From Nemertoderma westbladi (taxonomy: Eukaryota > Xenacoelomorpha > Nemertodermatida > Nemertodermatidae): a DNA stretch of 64,000 nucleotides. Location: the NCBI GenBank assembly GCA_032718475.1, contig JAUCBJ010000270.1, positions 32,325-96,324 on the forward strand, given 5' to 3'. Position numbers and translations under genes: made by a program. Below the pieces are notes generated by a model. That model was not told the DNA's origin, made no database searches, and saw only the letters and a program-made list of their open reading frames with translations. Below, piece by piece: positions 1 to 10,243 of this stretch. Position 1 is the first letter of the stretch, and each line of letters opens with the position of its first letter.

Positions 1-2338
1 TTACCGCTTGCCGGGCTTCGGTTCTAGCCATTTGACGCGTAAAACTTTCTTGGGCCATCGTGTTATTTAATATCGAGTTATCGGTATATAAATTTCTCGG
101 ATTATGATCAGGTCTATAGGGAATGTCATTATCAACAGGTCTATAATTACCCTTAATAGGGTTCACTATAGGAGTTTCTACTTCGCTAGCAGTATATATG
201 CGTGTAGGCTCCACACCTTGCGCATGCGATACTTCAGACCTAACAGGTTGACACATTGTTACAGAGGGTGGTGGTATACCCTTTTGGGTATTTACTAATT
301 TATCGCGTTCGAGCGCGATACTTTGCTGCACTTCTTGCAACTCTAGCCTACTTTCCCTTACTGTGCCCTTGAATTGCTGGACAGTCTCCTGCATCTGCCC
401 GAGCAGGATATCCATCCCCCGCCGTCTCTCGTCCACCCATTCGACCGCCGAAGCGGGAGTCGCCAACGTTGTAGCGAGCGGACGAGGGACAACGGGCGAC
501 AAATCAGGAATATTTCGCTCGGGGTCCAGGACCTGAACTGTCTCCTGGGCAGTTCTACGGGGCACAGGTAGCTTAGTGCTATGCAGAGGGAATTTAGAGG
601 TAACTTCAGGGAGTACAGGTGTGTCTATCACCGAAGGGGTGATTTCGAGAACAGGCCTAATTATTTCAGGCTCATCTACTATAGTAGGGAGTCTTTCTAT
701 TTTAATTATTTGGTCTGTGGGTTCTGTACTACCTAAGTTGGTGTTATTTAGTTGCCTTCTAACAGCTGGAGGCAAATCAGGCAATTTCTGACGGTGGAAT
801 GTTCTTTTACGTCTACTTAGACGAGATCTATTTCCTTTGCCTTCAGTATCGGTGGTATCACCTTCCTCAGATGATGTATATCCCTGTCGTTTGGGAGTAG
901 ATCGATTCATCATCTGCATATTACTAGCTGTTAACTGTTTATTTATGCAGTCTTGATTCTCCTGAATGTTTTCCAATTCTAATTGGGTGGTTTCCTCAGC
1001 CGCTCTCCGTTCTGCTTCTACCACTGCCTCCGCCACTTTTCTTTCCGCTTCGGCCGCTGCCTTTGCCTCTGCCGCTGCCACTTTTGCCTCTGCCGCTGCC
1101 TCTGCCGCTGCCGCTTTTCTTTCTGCTTCTGCAGCTGCCACTGCTGCTGCTACTGCCGCTGCCTTTCTGTCTTCTATACGTTTTTTCTTTACTTGTTCTT
1201 CTTGGACTCTGGTGATGCGGAGTTGTTCATCAAATTTAGCCTGGTTCGCAGCCCTCATTTCCACATCGATGGCATCCAACACAAGCTTGGTTCCTTCACT
1301 ATTAGGGCTAAGTCCCTCTAACCTTCTCCTCAACTCGTCATCACCTAAAAAACGTTGATAGTCTGACAGATAGAAGTCAATGGCATCCCTCTTATGCGGT
1401 TTCTCTGCCGTCGCTTCACTTTCCACTTGGGAAAAAGTAGCGTCTGTTGATTCTCCATGGGTTGAGCGCTCCTCTAGCTGAGCTTTCCACTGAGCTGTTC
1501 CTTGAACCTGGAGACTCACCCTTTGAAACCAAGTCTTTACGGCAACTTGCAACGACGTGTCTTGCCTTCGTTTAGAAGCCTCCTCAAAGGCCGATAATAT
1601 TAGCCTGATTCGTAGAATTCTTTCTCTTACTTGATAAAGCAGCAATCCCTGCTCTTGAGGTCCTTGAGGTTGATGAAACAGTTGTTCTTTTAATCGCTCT
1701 ATAGAGCTGAAGAATCCCTGTGCGTATCCGGCTGCGGACCTCTTCCACACAGCTGGATCGATGGTTTCCTTGGCTACTCCCATCCGGTGTATGTCTTCCC
1801 AGGCAGCTTCTGATAAATCAAACGGGAGTCCGGGTCCGGGGAAGTTCCATTGCGACTCGACAATAGACTTCAGTTCTTCACTCGTGTATCCCGCATAACT
1901 ATCTCTAGTTGACCGTTGACTTCTCGCCCAATCGATCTGGTGTTCTTCCACCGCGATCAATAACCTAGTGAGTACGGCTGCAGGAAGGATGAGAAGGGGA
2001 TCCGTATAAACCGCATCCGTCATCTCTGCTCCGCGCTCGGGTGTCAGCTCTACAGTATCCTCACTACTGGAGCTGTTGGGCCGTTGAGAAGTAAGTTCTT
2101 GCCTCTCGGGTTGTTGCTGTTCCGCTGCTTCTTGGTCCCGCTTGACCTGAGCTCGGGTGCCTATGATAGACCTACGATGTTGGACCAGCCTAGGTTCTTT
2201 TATTACTACTGGAGGGATGACTTTCCTCACAGTGGGAGGTGAACTGAACTTACGACCAGACGGTTGTACGTCTCTATCTGAGTCGCAGATAGTTACATCT
2301 AATAAACTGTCTGACAGGTTCTGCTTAGTATCAGACAT
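1..2338 (-). CDS. Gag (ORF1) of BEL copy A, uninterrupted, 3' end outside the window
   Basis: Reading the minus strand from the ATG at 2338-2336, I followed an open frame of about 779 codons to the window edge without a stop. The protein begins MSDTKQ and contains a charged middle region, a segment that is deleted in copy E (about 1518-1606), an Ala/Glu/Arg-rich repeated coiled coil (about 990-1200 in DNA), a basic Ser/Arg stretch, and then the same sequence that opens the long Pol ORF of copy E. This shows that Gag and Pol were originally one continuous frame. The role is structural, a capsid/RNA-binding precursor by position. It has no stop codon in the window, and its plus-strand shadow ORFs (such as the Ala/Ser-rich one at 966-1358) are not real genes. 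Confidence 0.85.
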   Translation of the reverse strand, partial: MSDTKQNLSDSLLDVTICDSDRDVQPSGRKFSSPPTVRKVIPPVVIKEPRLVQHRRSIIGTRAQVKRDQEAAEQQQPERQELTSQRPNSSSSEDTVELTPERGAEMTDAVYTDPLLILPAAVLTRLLIAVEEHQIDWARSQRSTRDSYAGYTSEELKSIVESQWNFPGPGLPFDLSEAAWEDIHRMGVAKETIDPAVWKRSAAGYAQGFFSSIERLKEQLFHQPQGPQEQGLLLYQVRERILRIRLILSAFEEASKRRQDTSLQVAVKTWFQRVSLQVQGTAQWKAQLEERSTHGESTDATFSQVESEATAEKPHKRDAIDFYLSDYQRFLGDDELRRRLEGLSPNSEGTKLVLDAIDVEMRAANQAKFDEQLRITRVQEEQVKKKRIEDRKAAAVAAAVAAAEAERKAAAAEAAAEAKVAAAEAKAAAEAERKVAEAVVEAERRAAEETTQLELENIQENQDCINKQLTASNMQMMNRSTPKRQGYTSSEEGDTTDTEGKGNRSRLSRRKRTFHRQKLPDLPPAVRRQLNNTNLGSTEPTDQIIKIERLPTIVDEPEIIRPVLEITPSVIDTPVLPEVTSKFPLHSTKLPVPRRTAQETVQVLDPERNIPDLSPVVPRPLATTLATPASAVEWVDERRRGMDILLGQMQETVQQFKGTVRESRLELQEVQQSIALERDKLVNTQKGIPPPSVTMCQPVRSEVSHAQGVEPTRIYTASEVETPIVNPIKGNYRPVDNDIPYRPDHNPRNLYTDNSILNNTMAQESFTRQMARTEARQAV

Positions 2339-2475
2339 GACTATGTATACCGTTGAATGTCTACTGCTGTATTACAGTCTGAGCAAGTCTAGTAATTCAG
2401 TATTAACTGCTAGCCTAGTAATTAATTACCGATACTGCTACTCAGTGTAGCGTGATATATATATAATATATTAGA

Positions 2476-2720
2476 ATACCGGTATACTTATAGTATATAT
2501 AACTATATAAGTATTATTACAGACTAGGTTTATCACAGAATACCGGTATAATTTTAGCACAAATATATATAAATATATAATAGGCCTATCGGAATACCGG
2601 TATACAGCTTACAGTTTGTAGTATATATAATTCTGGAATAGAATTAATTACAAGTACCGGTATAATTTCAGCCTAGATTTATAGAAATAAAGATAATAGG
2701 CCTATCGTAAATACCGGTAT
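2476..2720. repeat. Array of five ATACCGGTAT palindromes upstream of Gag (copy A)
   Basis: Perfect or one-off copies of the 10-bp palindrome ATACCGGTAT occur at 2476, 2540, 2594, 2654 and 2711, spaced 54-64 bp, in AT-rich DNA just upstream of the Gag start. Copy E has the same five-copy array at 52525-52771. The function is unknown; possibilities are protein-binding sites or RNA dimerisation stems. Confidence 0.8.
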
Positions 2721-3264
2721 ATCAATTATTTTAAATAATTGAACTTCTGAATTTCAGGGTTACTTTGTTACTTTACTTACTTTATTACCGTTATTTGAGC
2801 AGTAGTCCAACTGATATGGAGACCTAATTGTTATATGGTAGGCCTACTATTTATAAATCGTTAGATTTGATTTATAATATATATATACCCGTTTTAATGG
2901 GTTTTGTCAATGTTTGAAATAAATGTTATTATTTCTAGGGGTAATCACTACACAAAGCGGTATGCTTTCAGTGAAGTGTTACGTACAGGACACTAAAACA
3001 AATAATTCTAATTTACCTAAGTTACTTAATACTACAAATTACGTACAATTCGGGTGAGATTACAATCTCTAAATAAACACAAAAATTTACAAAAAAACCC
3101 AAAATACGAATTTTTAGGGTAATTTTACAAGAAGTCTACTAACCAGCCTAACAAAGGGTTAGAAATCTGGTTATTACAACGGACAGGGTACTACGGTATT
3201 TGAAATAATAAGTAGTAGTAAATACACTGCGTTGTCCAGATAGGAAAATACCACCGCCTGACGA

Positions 3265-3286
3265 CCTATAGCCGTATCGCTATAGG
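3265..3286 (-). other. Leader hairpin of copy A
   Basis: An 8-bp perfect stem (CCTATAGC with GCTATAGG) closes a 6-base loop. The equivalent position in copy E (51963-51984) keeps the loop and stem but has T:A in place of C:G at the second pair, a compensated change that supports a real structure. Confidence 0.6.
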
Positions 3287-3654
3287 TTCTACGTTATGTA
3301 TCACGGAGTGTTCCTACCTAGAAGTTAATAGAGCTAATCGAACGTGCCTATCAACCACTTTACAACACAAATATAATGCCTACTAATTACTTTCGGAAAG
3401 CACTGTACACTAAACCCTAAATTAGGTACGAGTACTTGTATAACATATAATCTGTAGTTAAATATACTTGAACAGCTAAAAGAACCACGGCATCTGCTGG
3501 AGTGACCGATGCACAAAATCACCAGTCTTTACCTACACCAAGCAGCCCGTGTAGTACCGGGGTTAATTTAACTATAGCGGTATGTATAACAAACACAATT
3601 ACTGTAGGAACAAACTTGGGGAATGAATGTTGCGAATAATCGCATAAACTCTGA

Positions 3655-4235
3655 ATAATAAATATTACGCTACGCGTACAAACTACTCAAACAAAATGCA
3701 GACCAAACACTGACAGACTACTATCAAGCCTAAACAAACTACGGTATATGCAGACTCCGAAATAATTAGGTAGTATGCGTTCTAACCCAGTAGTACGACT
3801 TATTCTTTAGTTGGGGGTTTACCTTACAGCATTCGCTGCCCCTACTTCCTAACCGTTCTTTATCGGACAAGTGATCTACACACGCTGCAATCCGTTCAGA
3901 CCCAATAACAGCCAGACAACTATCCAGCCTACAAATTATCTAAATAAAATTATACGCTACCCGTACAGACTTACACAAACAAAGTACAGACTAAACGATG
4001 GCAGACTACTCTCAAGCCTAAATAAACTACAGGACATGCAGACTCCGAAATGATTAGGGAGTATGCGTTCTAACCCAGTAGTACGACTTATTCTTTAGTT
4101 GGGGGTTTACCTTACAGCATTCGCTGCCCCTACTTCCTAACCGTACTTAATCGGACAGGTGATCTACACACACTGCAATCTGTTCAGACTTAACAGCAAT
4201 CAGACAACAGCTCAGCCTACAAATTGTCTGTACAA
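3655..4235 (-). repeat. Two tandem copies of a ~288-bp unit in the copy A leader/LTR
   Basis: The landmark GACTCCGAAAT recurs at about 3753 and 4041, and both copies carry the same flanking text including GTACGACTTATTC and TTGGGGGTTTACC. Copy E has the corresponding pair at about 50990-51575. Such repeats in an LTR are often enhancer-like, but nothing here proves it. Confidence 0.75.
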
Positions 4236-4404
4236 TCTGATCAGGTTTACACGCCTTCTGTTCAATACTAGCCTACAAACAAATAAAACTGACAGAAATA
4301 AGTAAGCTCCAAAAGAAACAAGGGGTGTACAGTCCCTAATCTCTTAAACAGCCTACCGGTATACAACAATCCAATCGAATAATACTAATGTACTTATACT
4401 GGAA

Positions 4405-4524
4405 GTACCGGTTAGGACAGTTGGGCCTACGGACCTACAGAAGTACCGGTTCTGGCAGTTGGACCTACGGACCTACAGCAGTACCGGTTCTGGCGGTTGG
4501 GCCTACTGACCTACTGAAGTACCG
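4405..4524. repeat. 38-bp minisatellite, three copies
   Basis: GTACCG recurs exactly every 38 bp at 4405, 4443, 4481 and 4519, with similar intervening text (AGTTGGACCTACGGACCTAC). Copy E has only a remnant near 50770-50840, so the array expanded in, or was lost from, one copy. Confidence 0.8.
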
Positions 4525-5810
4525 TTCAGGTTTACCGGTTGACCGGTACTTTCAACTTTATTGCTTACTGCAATAAAGAAGCTATATCCTTTAATGTTCG
4601 CGCTTTTAGACCTTTGGCAGTTTAACCCACCAAATTAGGATGTCTTCTAGATAATAAATCACTTTTAGTCTATGACAAGTATTTAATTCACTACACTAGT
4701 CGAAACCAATCTGTGCGCGATCATTCACCCGCTGGATATTCCCAGGAGATTGGGTTCGACGGTTTAATTTTATTGCTATGTAAGCCTAATGTATTATTCG
4801 ACTGACAGTATTATATAATCTCTGACAATATTATTCACCTTCGGGGAATATTAACAGTTCCTTTAGGACGTGGCGCTTTATCTATATAAACAGAGTTATG
4901 ACTTAAACTACTCACAACGATATGGCTTAATTATAATTCACATATATGGCGCATTCTTTAGGAATTGCTTCTTTAACAGACTCACTCATACACAATGCTG
5001 CACAATACTGCACACTAATCTGCCAATCTTCACTGATTTTAGTCACATATAAAAGGAACACAAACTGACTCATGTAGGGTCTATCAAATAACATTAGATT
5101 CACTTCAAACCACTTTAACATAAATCACAATCGTTATTGGTAACCTTTCTCTCTTACCTTCGGTATATCAAGAATATTGGGTTTTCGGGGTTATTTCTCG
5201 TTATTCCAATATAATAATTCATCAACCAATATAATGAATAACCGACAACAAATAGCAGTACACAGTATCGATTGAGCAGGTAATTTTAGCAGTTTCAGCA
5301 GTTATTACAAGCCGTGTGTCAGCAGTCAGTGTATTCCCAGATCAGTGATTCCATGAGTTAAAGGATATATGTCCTTATAATTAAACCTACTAGTGTAAGA
5401 CTAAAAACTGAAAACACGGAGGTGCCAAAAGCCGGTTCTTAGGCTCTGGGCAAAAACATAACACTGAACTACTGAGTTTCTGTATATACCTCCAACACAG
5501 AGACAACAAACGCTCTGATTGGTCAACCTGAACAACGAGAGAACAAAGAAACAAAGAAACGTCGACGTGGCAATATCAGCTGCTAGCCGTCGTCATGGTA
5601 GCGACACTGTTTTCAAAGTATCCAGCTATTGCGTCACGAGATTGTGGATTATGTCCTCTAAAGTACAAATACAGTACAAATACATAAGAAATGACTTTTA
5701 TGTCCTCTAAAACACCAGTACAGCAAGGACACGGCCTTTTTATGCCTGGCAAACCAACTACAGAGTACTTTAAGGGAAAATAACCGGCTAATTACGCAAA
5801 AGCTTTTACA

Positions 5811-7328
5811 GCAGTATTGGTCTCTTATAACCGGTGAGGCAGAAAACAGTCTACGAACAGACAAACTTCGATAAAACAAAATCCCGCGCAGCGAATCCTA
5901 AAATCAGGCTGACTCACTGACGGACTAAGGGGCTCGTATACTTTGCCGCGGTGTGATTTATATGGTTCGGCGAAAGGGACGCTAGCTAGGTGCAGAGATT
6001 TGGAGATGTCTAACTAGCGGGCAAAGTGCAGTACGGACAAAAGTTAATTTTATATATTTTGAGGTGTAAATAATTTCTAACGCGCGTGTGTTAATCCTGA
6101 ACCGTCAAGATCAGTTTTGCTCCTTCATATATATAATTACTGGGTACGGTGTGCATTTTACGAATATTCTAATTTTGTAACTTGTAGGTCCAATACTCAC
6201 GAATAATAAGGCTCCTTCCCCTCTTGCGTATTTCCAGGACTCAAATTCGGGCATAAGGTTAATGCTACGCCCAGAATTCGGCAATTTTTAATTTACCAGG
6301 TCCCTAATACTAAGAAGAAATGTGTTAGTTTACTACAGTAGGCGTACGGTTACTAATAGCTAGCCTGGCGTCCTATCTAGAATTTTGGTTACCTAGGTGG
6401 GCTTGGTAACTTCCTATCAGGATGTCGGCGGGGACACGGTAGATGTTAGTATCCCTAAATAGCCTCAATTTATTTTGCGCCTAGTCGTAAACTGCCCTAC
6501 CGCCTGAACGGTACAATCCTAATTCAGGTGAAACACAGTAATCCTCCTAGCCTACAAGTTCTAATGCAATAGACACCATTGTACTACAAATAGTCACAGA
6601 CGCACCTGTACTTAGCAAGAGTTAGGCGTACAGTTTGCTGCACCCTACCAATGTGTATGCCTTGTACCGGTGTGCCTACGTCCTATCTGCGTACTAGTAT
6701 CTCTGCCTGAGCTCTCCTCTCCTCTCCCCCCGTAGGAATATGAAGGTCTACTGCGGTTTTTTCCTGAATTAAAACAGTACAATTCCTAGATGTAATTTTA
6801 GGCGTACAGCGTGTCACTACCTCTACCTTCGATCTTTGGTCTTATACTTAGGTAGCAAGGCATCGAACGCTGTCTAACCTTTCAGGCGATGGGCGAATAA
6901 CTAAGAGTGATATTGCGGGTTGTCTCCTGTCTACATTCCTTAGATGTTCCCGTTCATTGCTGTGGCCCGATGTTTAGCCAGCCATCCTGTCCCTCAGTTG
7001 AGTTCACCGTGGTGAAGCATAGTAAAACAGATAGAAAAGGGCAGATGTGACAAGTATTTCTAACTTTTATTACAAAATCAAACAATAACTATTATACAAT
7101 AAACAATGTAATCTGAAATAAAGGTTTTTAAAGATAGCTATTGGTCCAGCGAATATACAACTTGTACGACATTGGTTACAATCTAATAACTACAATCTCG
7201 TTGGTAAATCTTACTTCGAGCAAATGCAATTAATTTGTAGCGGTCAATTTAAATGAGTTGAAATTCTGCACAAAAAATAATTCGCACCTACTAGGATTTG
7301 GAACTCAATGCACACTACATATAATTTC
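5811..7328 (-). repeat. 1.5-kb direct repeat, left copy (R1)
   Basis: It matches 10244-11760 with about a dozen substitutions that I could count, so about 99% identity. It contains a 20-bp pyrimidine run at 6712-6731 (a polypurine tract on the minus strand). Its right 85 bp encode the C-terminus of the 690-codon ORF. No other ORF of note lies within it. Confidence 0.85.
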
Positions 7329-9316
7329 GGTCGACGTGCTCGCGTCCGTTGTGTCGTTCGAATTCTAACATTCCGTTTTGGAACATCGTCCACTGGTCTC
7401 CGTTGTTCGGTAGGCTCACAAGTCTTCCTCGAAGTCGTAGATTGCGATGTAAACTGATTAAACGGTCGCGTATCCACTGGTCTCCGTTGTTCGGTAGGCT
7501 CACAAGTCTTCCTCGAAGTCGTAGATTGCGATGTAAACTGATTAAACGGTGGTCGGACGACAGCGTTTGAATCCAAAGGCCTTGTAGGCCTAAACGTCAT
7601 TCGGTACGTGCAGTGCGTAACGGGTTTTGGTGTCGAAGGTTGACTCACCTGTTTTGTCGTCAGTAGTGCAGGTCCGGTCAACAAACTACTACGATCTGTA
7701 ATCGGTGGGTTACTTACCTTGACTTTCAGAATGGGCGACGACGTTGCTCTTGGCGGTGTAAACTTGTCCGGAATAACAAACCTGTGTTCCGTCGCACCAT
7801 GGATAGGAGAAATATTACTACTACCAGCAATCGAAACAGGTTCCTTAGTCGTAATCGGTGCAAACATAGGAGTTACTTGAGGGAATCTTTGACATAAGTC
7901 TTTGACCAATTGTCTTTCTCGCCCAGGTGCCCCTACACTTCCTTCCTTCATTCGTTCCTGAATTTGGCGGTGCCTTACCTCTATCTGGTCCAAATCATGT
8001 CCGTCACGAGATCTCATCGATCGATCGCGGGCTTGTAGATCCAGATCTTCCTTCGCGTTGGCTAATTCTCTTGCCTTCTTCTCGAGTTCCAAATGAAGTT
8101 TAACTTCTTTCTCGCGTTGTTCCGTCTGTTGTTGTTGCGCCTCGAACTCCGCTTGTCGTATAGCTGATTGAGCCTTTATTTGCCGTTTTTTCATCTCGGC
8201 TCTCGCTTCTGAAACTAACCTTTGTCGCTCTAGCTCGGCCGCTGCTGCTGCCGCTTGTCGCTCTAACTCGGCCGCTGCTGTTCGTTGCGCTAACTCGGCC
8301 GCTGCCGCTTGTTGTGCAATGTCCAACTCTAGCCTTTCCATTTCGGCTGCTTCCAACTCAGCTTGTTCTTGCAGATGAGAGATTCTCGCAACATTTGCAA
8401 CGCGTAGTTTTTCTTCTTCTACCGCCGCTTGTGCCGTCAACAGTTGAGCTTGTTCCTCAACTTCCCGTTGTTGTCTATAGTGCTGTTGTTGCTGTCTGGA
8501 AATTTCTGACGTCACTATACTTATCTCGCCAATTTCGCTGTGAATACTCAATAACGATTGGTCCAGTATTCCCAGTGCCGATTCGATTTGTACGGGTGAA
8601 GTTTCCCTCGTATATTCCGGCACGGTTTCCAAATCGCCGACGTCTTCGCCGCACATACGTAAGTGGTCCGTCAGATGTTTCAATTGTCCATCCAGTCGGT
8701 ACAGTTCCTGTTCTTCCTCGAGCTGCAATAATTCGTCCGAAACTGACTCACCTAACAACTGGTCCGCTTGTTCCTGTTGTATCTGCCTAATCGTCGACTT
8801 AAAGTTCGTCAGTTTCTCTCTAGCGATCATTAGTTTCTCGAGGATTCTAAGTTGAGTATCCACGTCCTGTCTCTGTCTAGCTAGATCTTGTAGACCAATT
8901 AGATTATCTACGGACTTATGTACTCTACTTTGTACTCTAACCTGGAGGGTGTAGAACTCAAACCGAGACATCGGAGCGGTTAGCTCGTCTAATATGCGTT
9001 GGCCTTCCCCAATACTCCTGGTAATATGCGCCATGTAGCCTCCGACGCTTCTAACCACACTCTCCTGGCTTCCTACTGAACTTACCATGTCCGTTTCCCT
9101 ATATCTAGGTTGCGGAACAGTTAGAAAGTCCTCGGTCCTGCCGTCGCCTCGTACTACGGCATCCGGTACTCCCGTTGGATGTACTGGTGACGCACACGGT
9201 GTAGGTTTGGTAGGCTCACAAGTCTTCCCCTGTAGTTCTTCCGCTGCTGACTTATCCGCGTCACATGAGTCATAGTCGGTAGGTGTATTCTTCGTATAGT
9301 CTTGTTTGTCACTCAT
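7244..9316 (-). CDS. Coiled-coil Gag-like protein, 690 aa
   Basis: This is an uninterrupted ORF with a clear ATG (purine at -3), starting MSDKQD like the MS-initiated ORF1 of the neighbouring BEL copies. An acidic N-terminus of about 75 residues is followed by a largely helical region. Residues of about 265-440 are a Gln/Glu/Ala/Arg coiled coil with Ala-rich blocks similar in style to BEL ORF1. The C-terminal third is basic and Pro/Ser/Thr-rich and holds a perfect 28-residue tandem duplication (about residues 588-643). The motif KTCEPT occurs three times, once near residue 31 and once in each duplicate. The last 28 or so residues are read from the flanking direct repeat, suggesting a replaced natural C-terminus. 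No zinc knuckle, protease or RT is present. I infer a Gag/ORF1-type structural protein; I do not recognise a named family. Confidence 0.7.
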   Translation of the reverse strand: MSDKQDYTKNTPTDYDSCDADKSAAEELQGKTCEPTKPTPCASPVHPTGVPDAVVRGDGRTEDFLTVPQPRYRETDMVSSVGSQESVVRSVGGYMAHITRSIGEGQRILDELTAPMSRFEFYTLQVRVQSRVHKSVDNLIGLQDLARQRQDVDTQLRILEKLMIAREKLTNFKSTIRQIQQEQADQLLGESVSDELLQLEEEQELYRLDGQLKHLTDHLRMCGEDVGDLETVPEYTRETSPVQIESALGILDQSLLSIHSEIGEISIVTSEISRQQQQHYRQQREVEEQAQLLTAQAAVEEEKLRVANVARISHLQEQAELEAAEMERLELDIAQQAAAAELAQRTAAAELERQAAAAAAELERQRLVSEARAEMKKRQIKAQSAIRQAEFEAQQQQTEQREKEVKLHLELEKKARELANAKEDLDLQARDRSMRSRDGHDLDQIEVRHRQIQERMKEGSVGAPGRERQLVKDLCQRFPQVTPMFAPITTKEPVSIAGSSNISPIHGATEHRFVIPDKFTPPRATSSPILKVKVSNPPITDRSSLLTGPALLTTKQVSQPSTPKPVTHCTYRMTFRPTRPLDSNAVVRPPFNQFTSQSTTSRKTCEPTEQRRPVDTRPFNQFTSQSTTSRKTCEPTEQRRPVDDVPKRNVRIRTTQRTRARRPKLYVVCIEFQILVGANYFLCRISTHLN
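7390..7551. repeat. 84-bp in-frame tandem duplication within the 690-aa ORF
   Basis: CCACTGGTCTCCG starts at 7390 and again at 7474, and about 78 bp are identical between the two. The period of 84 is a multiple of three and adds 28 residues without a frameshift. The identity implies a recent duplication under preserved frame. Confidence 0.9.
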
Positions 9317-9401
9317 TTCGGTAGTTGTAAGTCAAGTAAAATGTGAGTGTCAAAGTATCAAATTTACCGTATTTATATCTAAACGGTACTAATTACAGTC
9401 A

Positions 9402-9524
9402 TATAAAATTAGCCTACCGGCCGATTTTATAGCAGATGGATAAAATTAGCCTATGCGGCCAATTTTACAGCAAATAAATGTCACGGAATAAGTATATAAT
9501 AAAATTAGCCTAGCGGCCAATTTT
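9402..9524 (-). repeat. Three hairpin repeats upstream of the 690-aa ORF
   Basis: Units at 9402-9430, 9441-9467 and 9500-9524 each have the form TAAAATTAGCC, a short loop, then GGCCAATTTTA, so each can fold on itself. They sit about 90-210 bp upstream of the start codon, the same relative place as the ATACCGGTAT arrays in BEL copies A and E. Confidence 0.7.
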
Positions 9525-9530
9525 ATAACA

Positions 9531-10243
9531 AATAAATCGGATAACGATATGCGTTATCAAAAAGGTAAATTAAATACAATAATACGGACTAATTCAGCAA
9601 TGAACAAAGAAATCGTACAGAATGCATAAATACTTGAGACAGTGGAACCCACAATAATTTTAACTAATACGGTAATGCCTAACTTATTTATGCAACCTTT
9701 CAAACTCACCCACTCCAATAATTCTCCAGAAAAACAGATTCCCAGATACAAACCGGATGTGAACCTTTCCGTTTCCAGCGTTGCGGACGAAGTGCGATTT
9801 TCCCAACCAAAGTTGTTGGGTTATCTATCTCCCAAACTTGCTAAACACGGTCTTGCTCTCGTTACAGTCTAGAAATGAGTTCTGAATCCTGAAAAACAAA
9901 AGAGTTAGGTTTTACTTTTACGAAAATTTTGTACCGGTACAATATGGTATTTAAACCCTTTTAAACACCGGTATTCAATTCCAAATATTTTACACGCGGT
10001 TCAAATCAAATTTTATTTCAAAAAATTAGCACTTAGGTAATCAAATATAAATTTTACCTCAAAATACAAAAATTTTCAAATAACTTTAGTCCTACCGAAC
10101 CGTAGTTCAGTAAAACATATTCCTACTATGCGAAGAGACAGTAACAATACCTGCAATATCTTACTGTAAAGTTTGTGAATCAAATCATAATCAGACCTTC
10201 TAACCAAAACAGTAAACTCCAAGTAAGCGAATATATATATATT
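9531..10243. other. AT-rich leader, no gene seen
   Basis: The sequence lies between the hairpin repeats and the right direct repeat. It is AT-rich with only short chance ORFs, and ends in a small (AT)n run at 10230-10242 beside the repeat boundary. Confidence 0.6.

Larger units (their letters stand above)
1..5812 (-). mobile_element. BEL/Pao-like LTR retrotransposon copy A, 5' part
   Basis: The whole interval is the reverse complement of 49543 to about 55162, the 5' part of copy E, with moderate divergence in the noncoding leader and near identity in the coding part. On the minus strand it starts at about 5812 with TGCTGTAAAAG, matching TGTTGTAAAGG at 49543, which I take as the 5' LTR start. 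It continues through a leader of about 3.5 kb into Gag at 2338 and runs off the window. No 3' LTR is visible, so the LTR/leader boundary and the primer binding site cannot be fixed. The element abuts the 1.5-kb repeat that begins at 5811. Confidence 0.85.

Noticed and set aside
966-1358. Ala/Ser-rich plus-strand ORFs at 966-1358 and 983-1321
   Set aside because: They are antisense shadows of the repeated Ala/Glu/Arg coiled coil of Gag on the minus strand; the same shadows recur at 53799-54212 opposite copy E Gag.
8314-8790. 158-codon plus-strand ORF
   Set aside because: It is entirely antisense to the 690-aa coiled-coil ORF and has no independent features.
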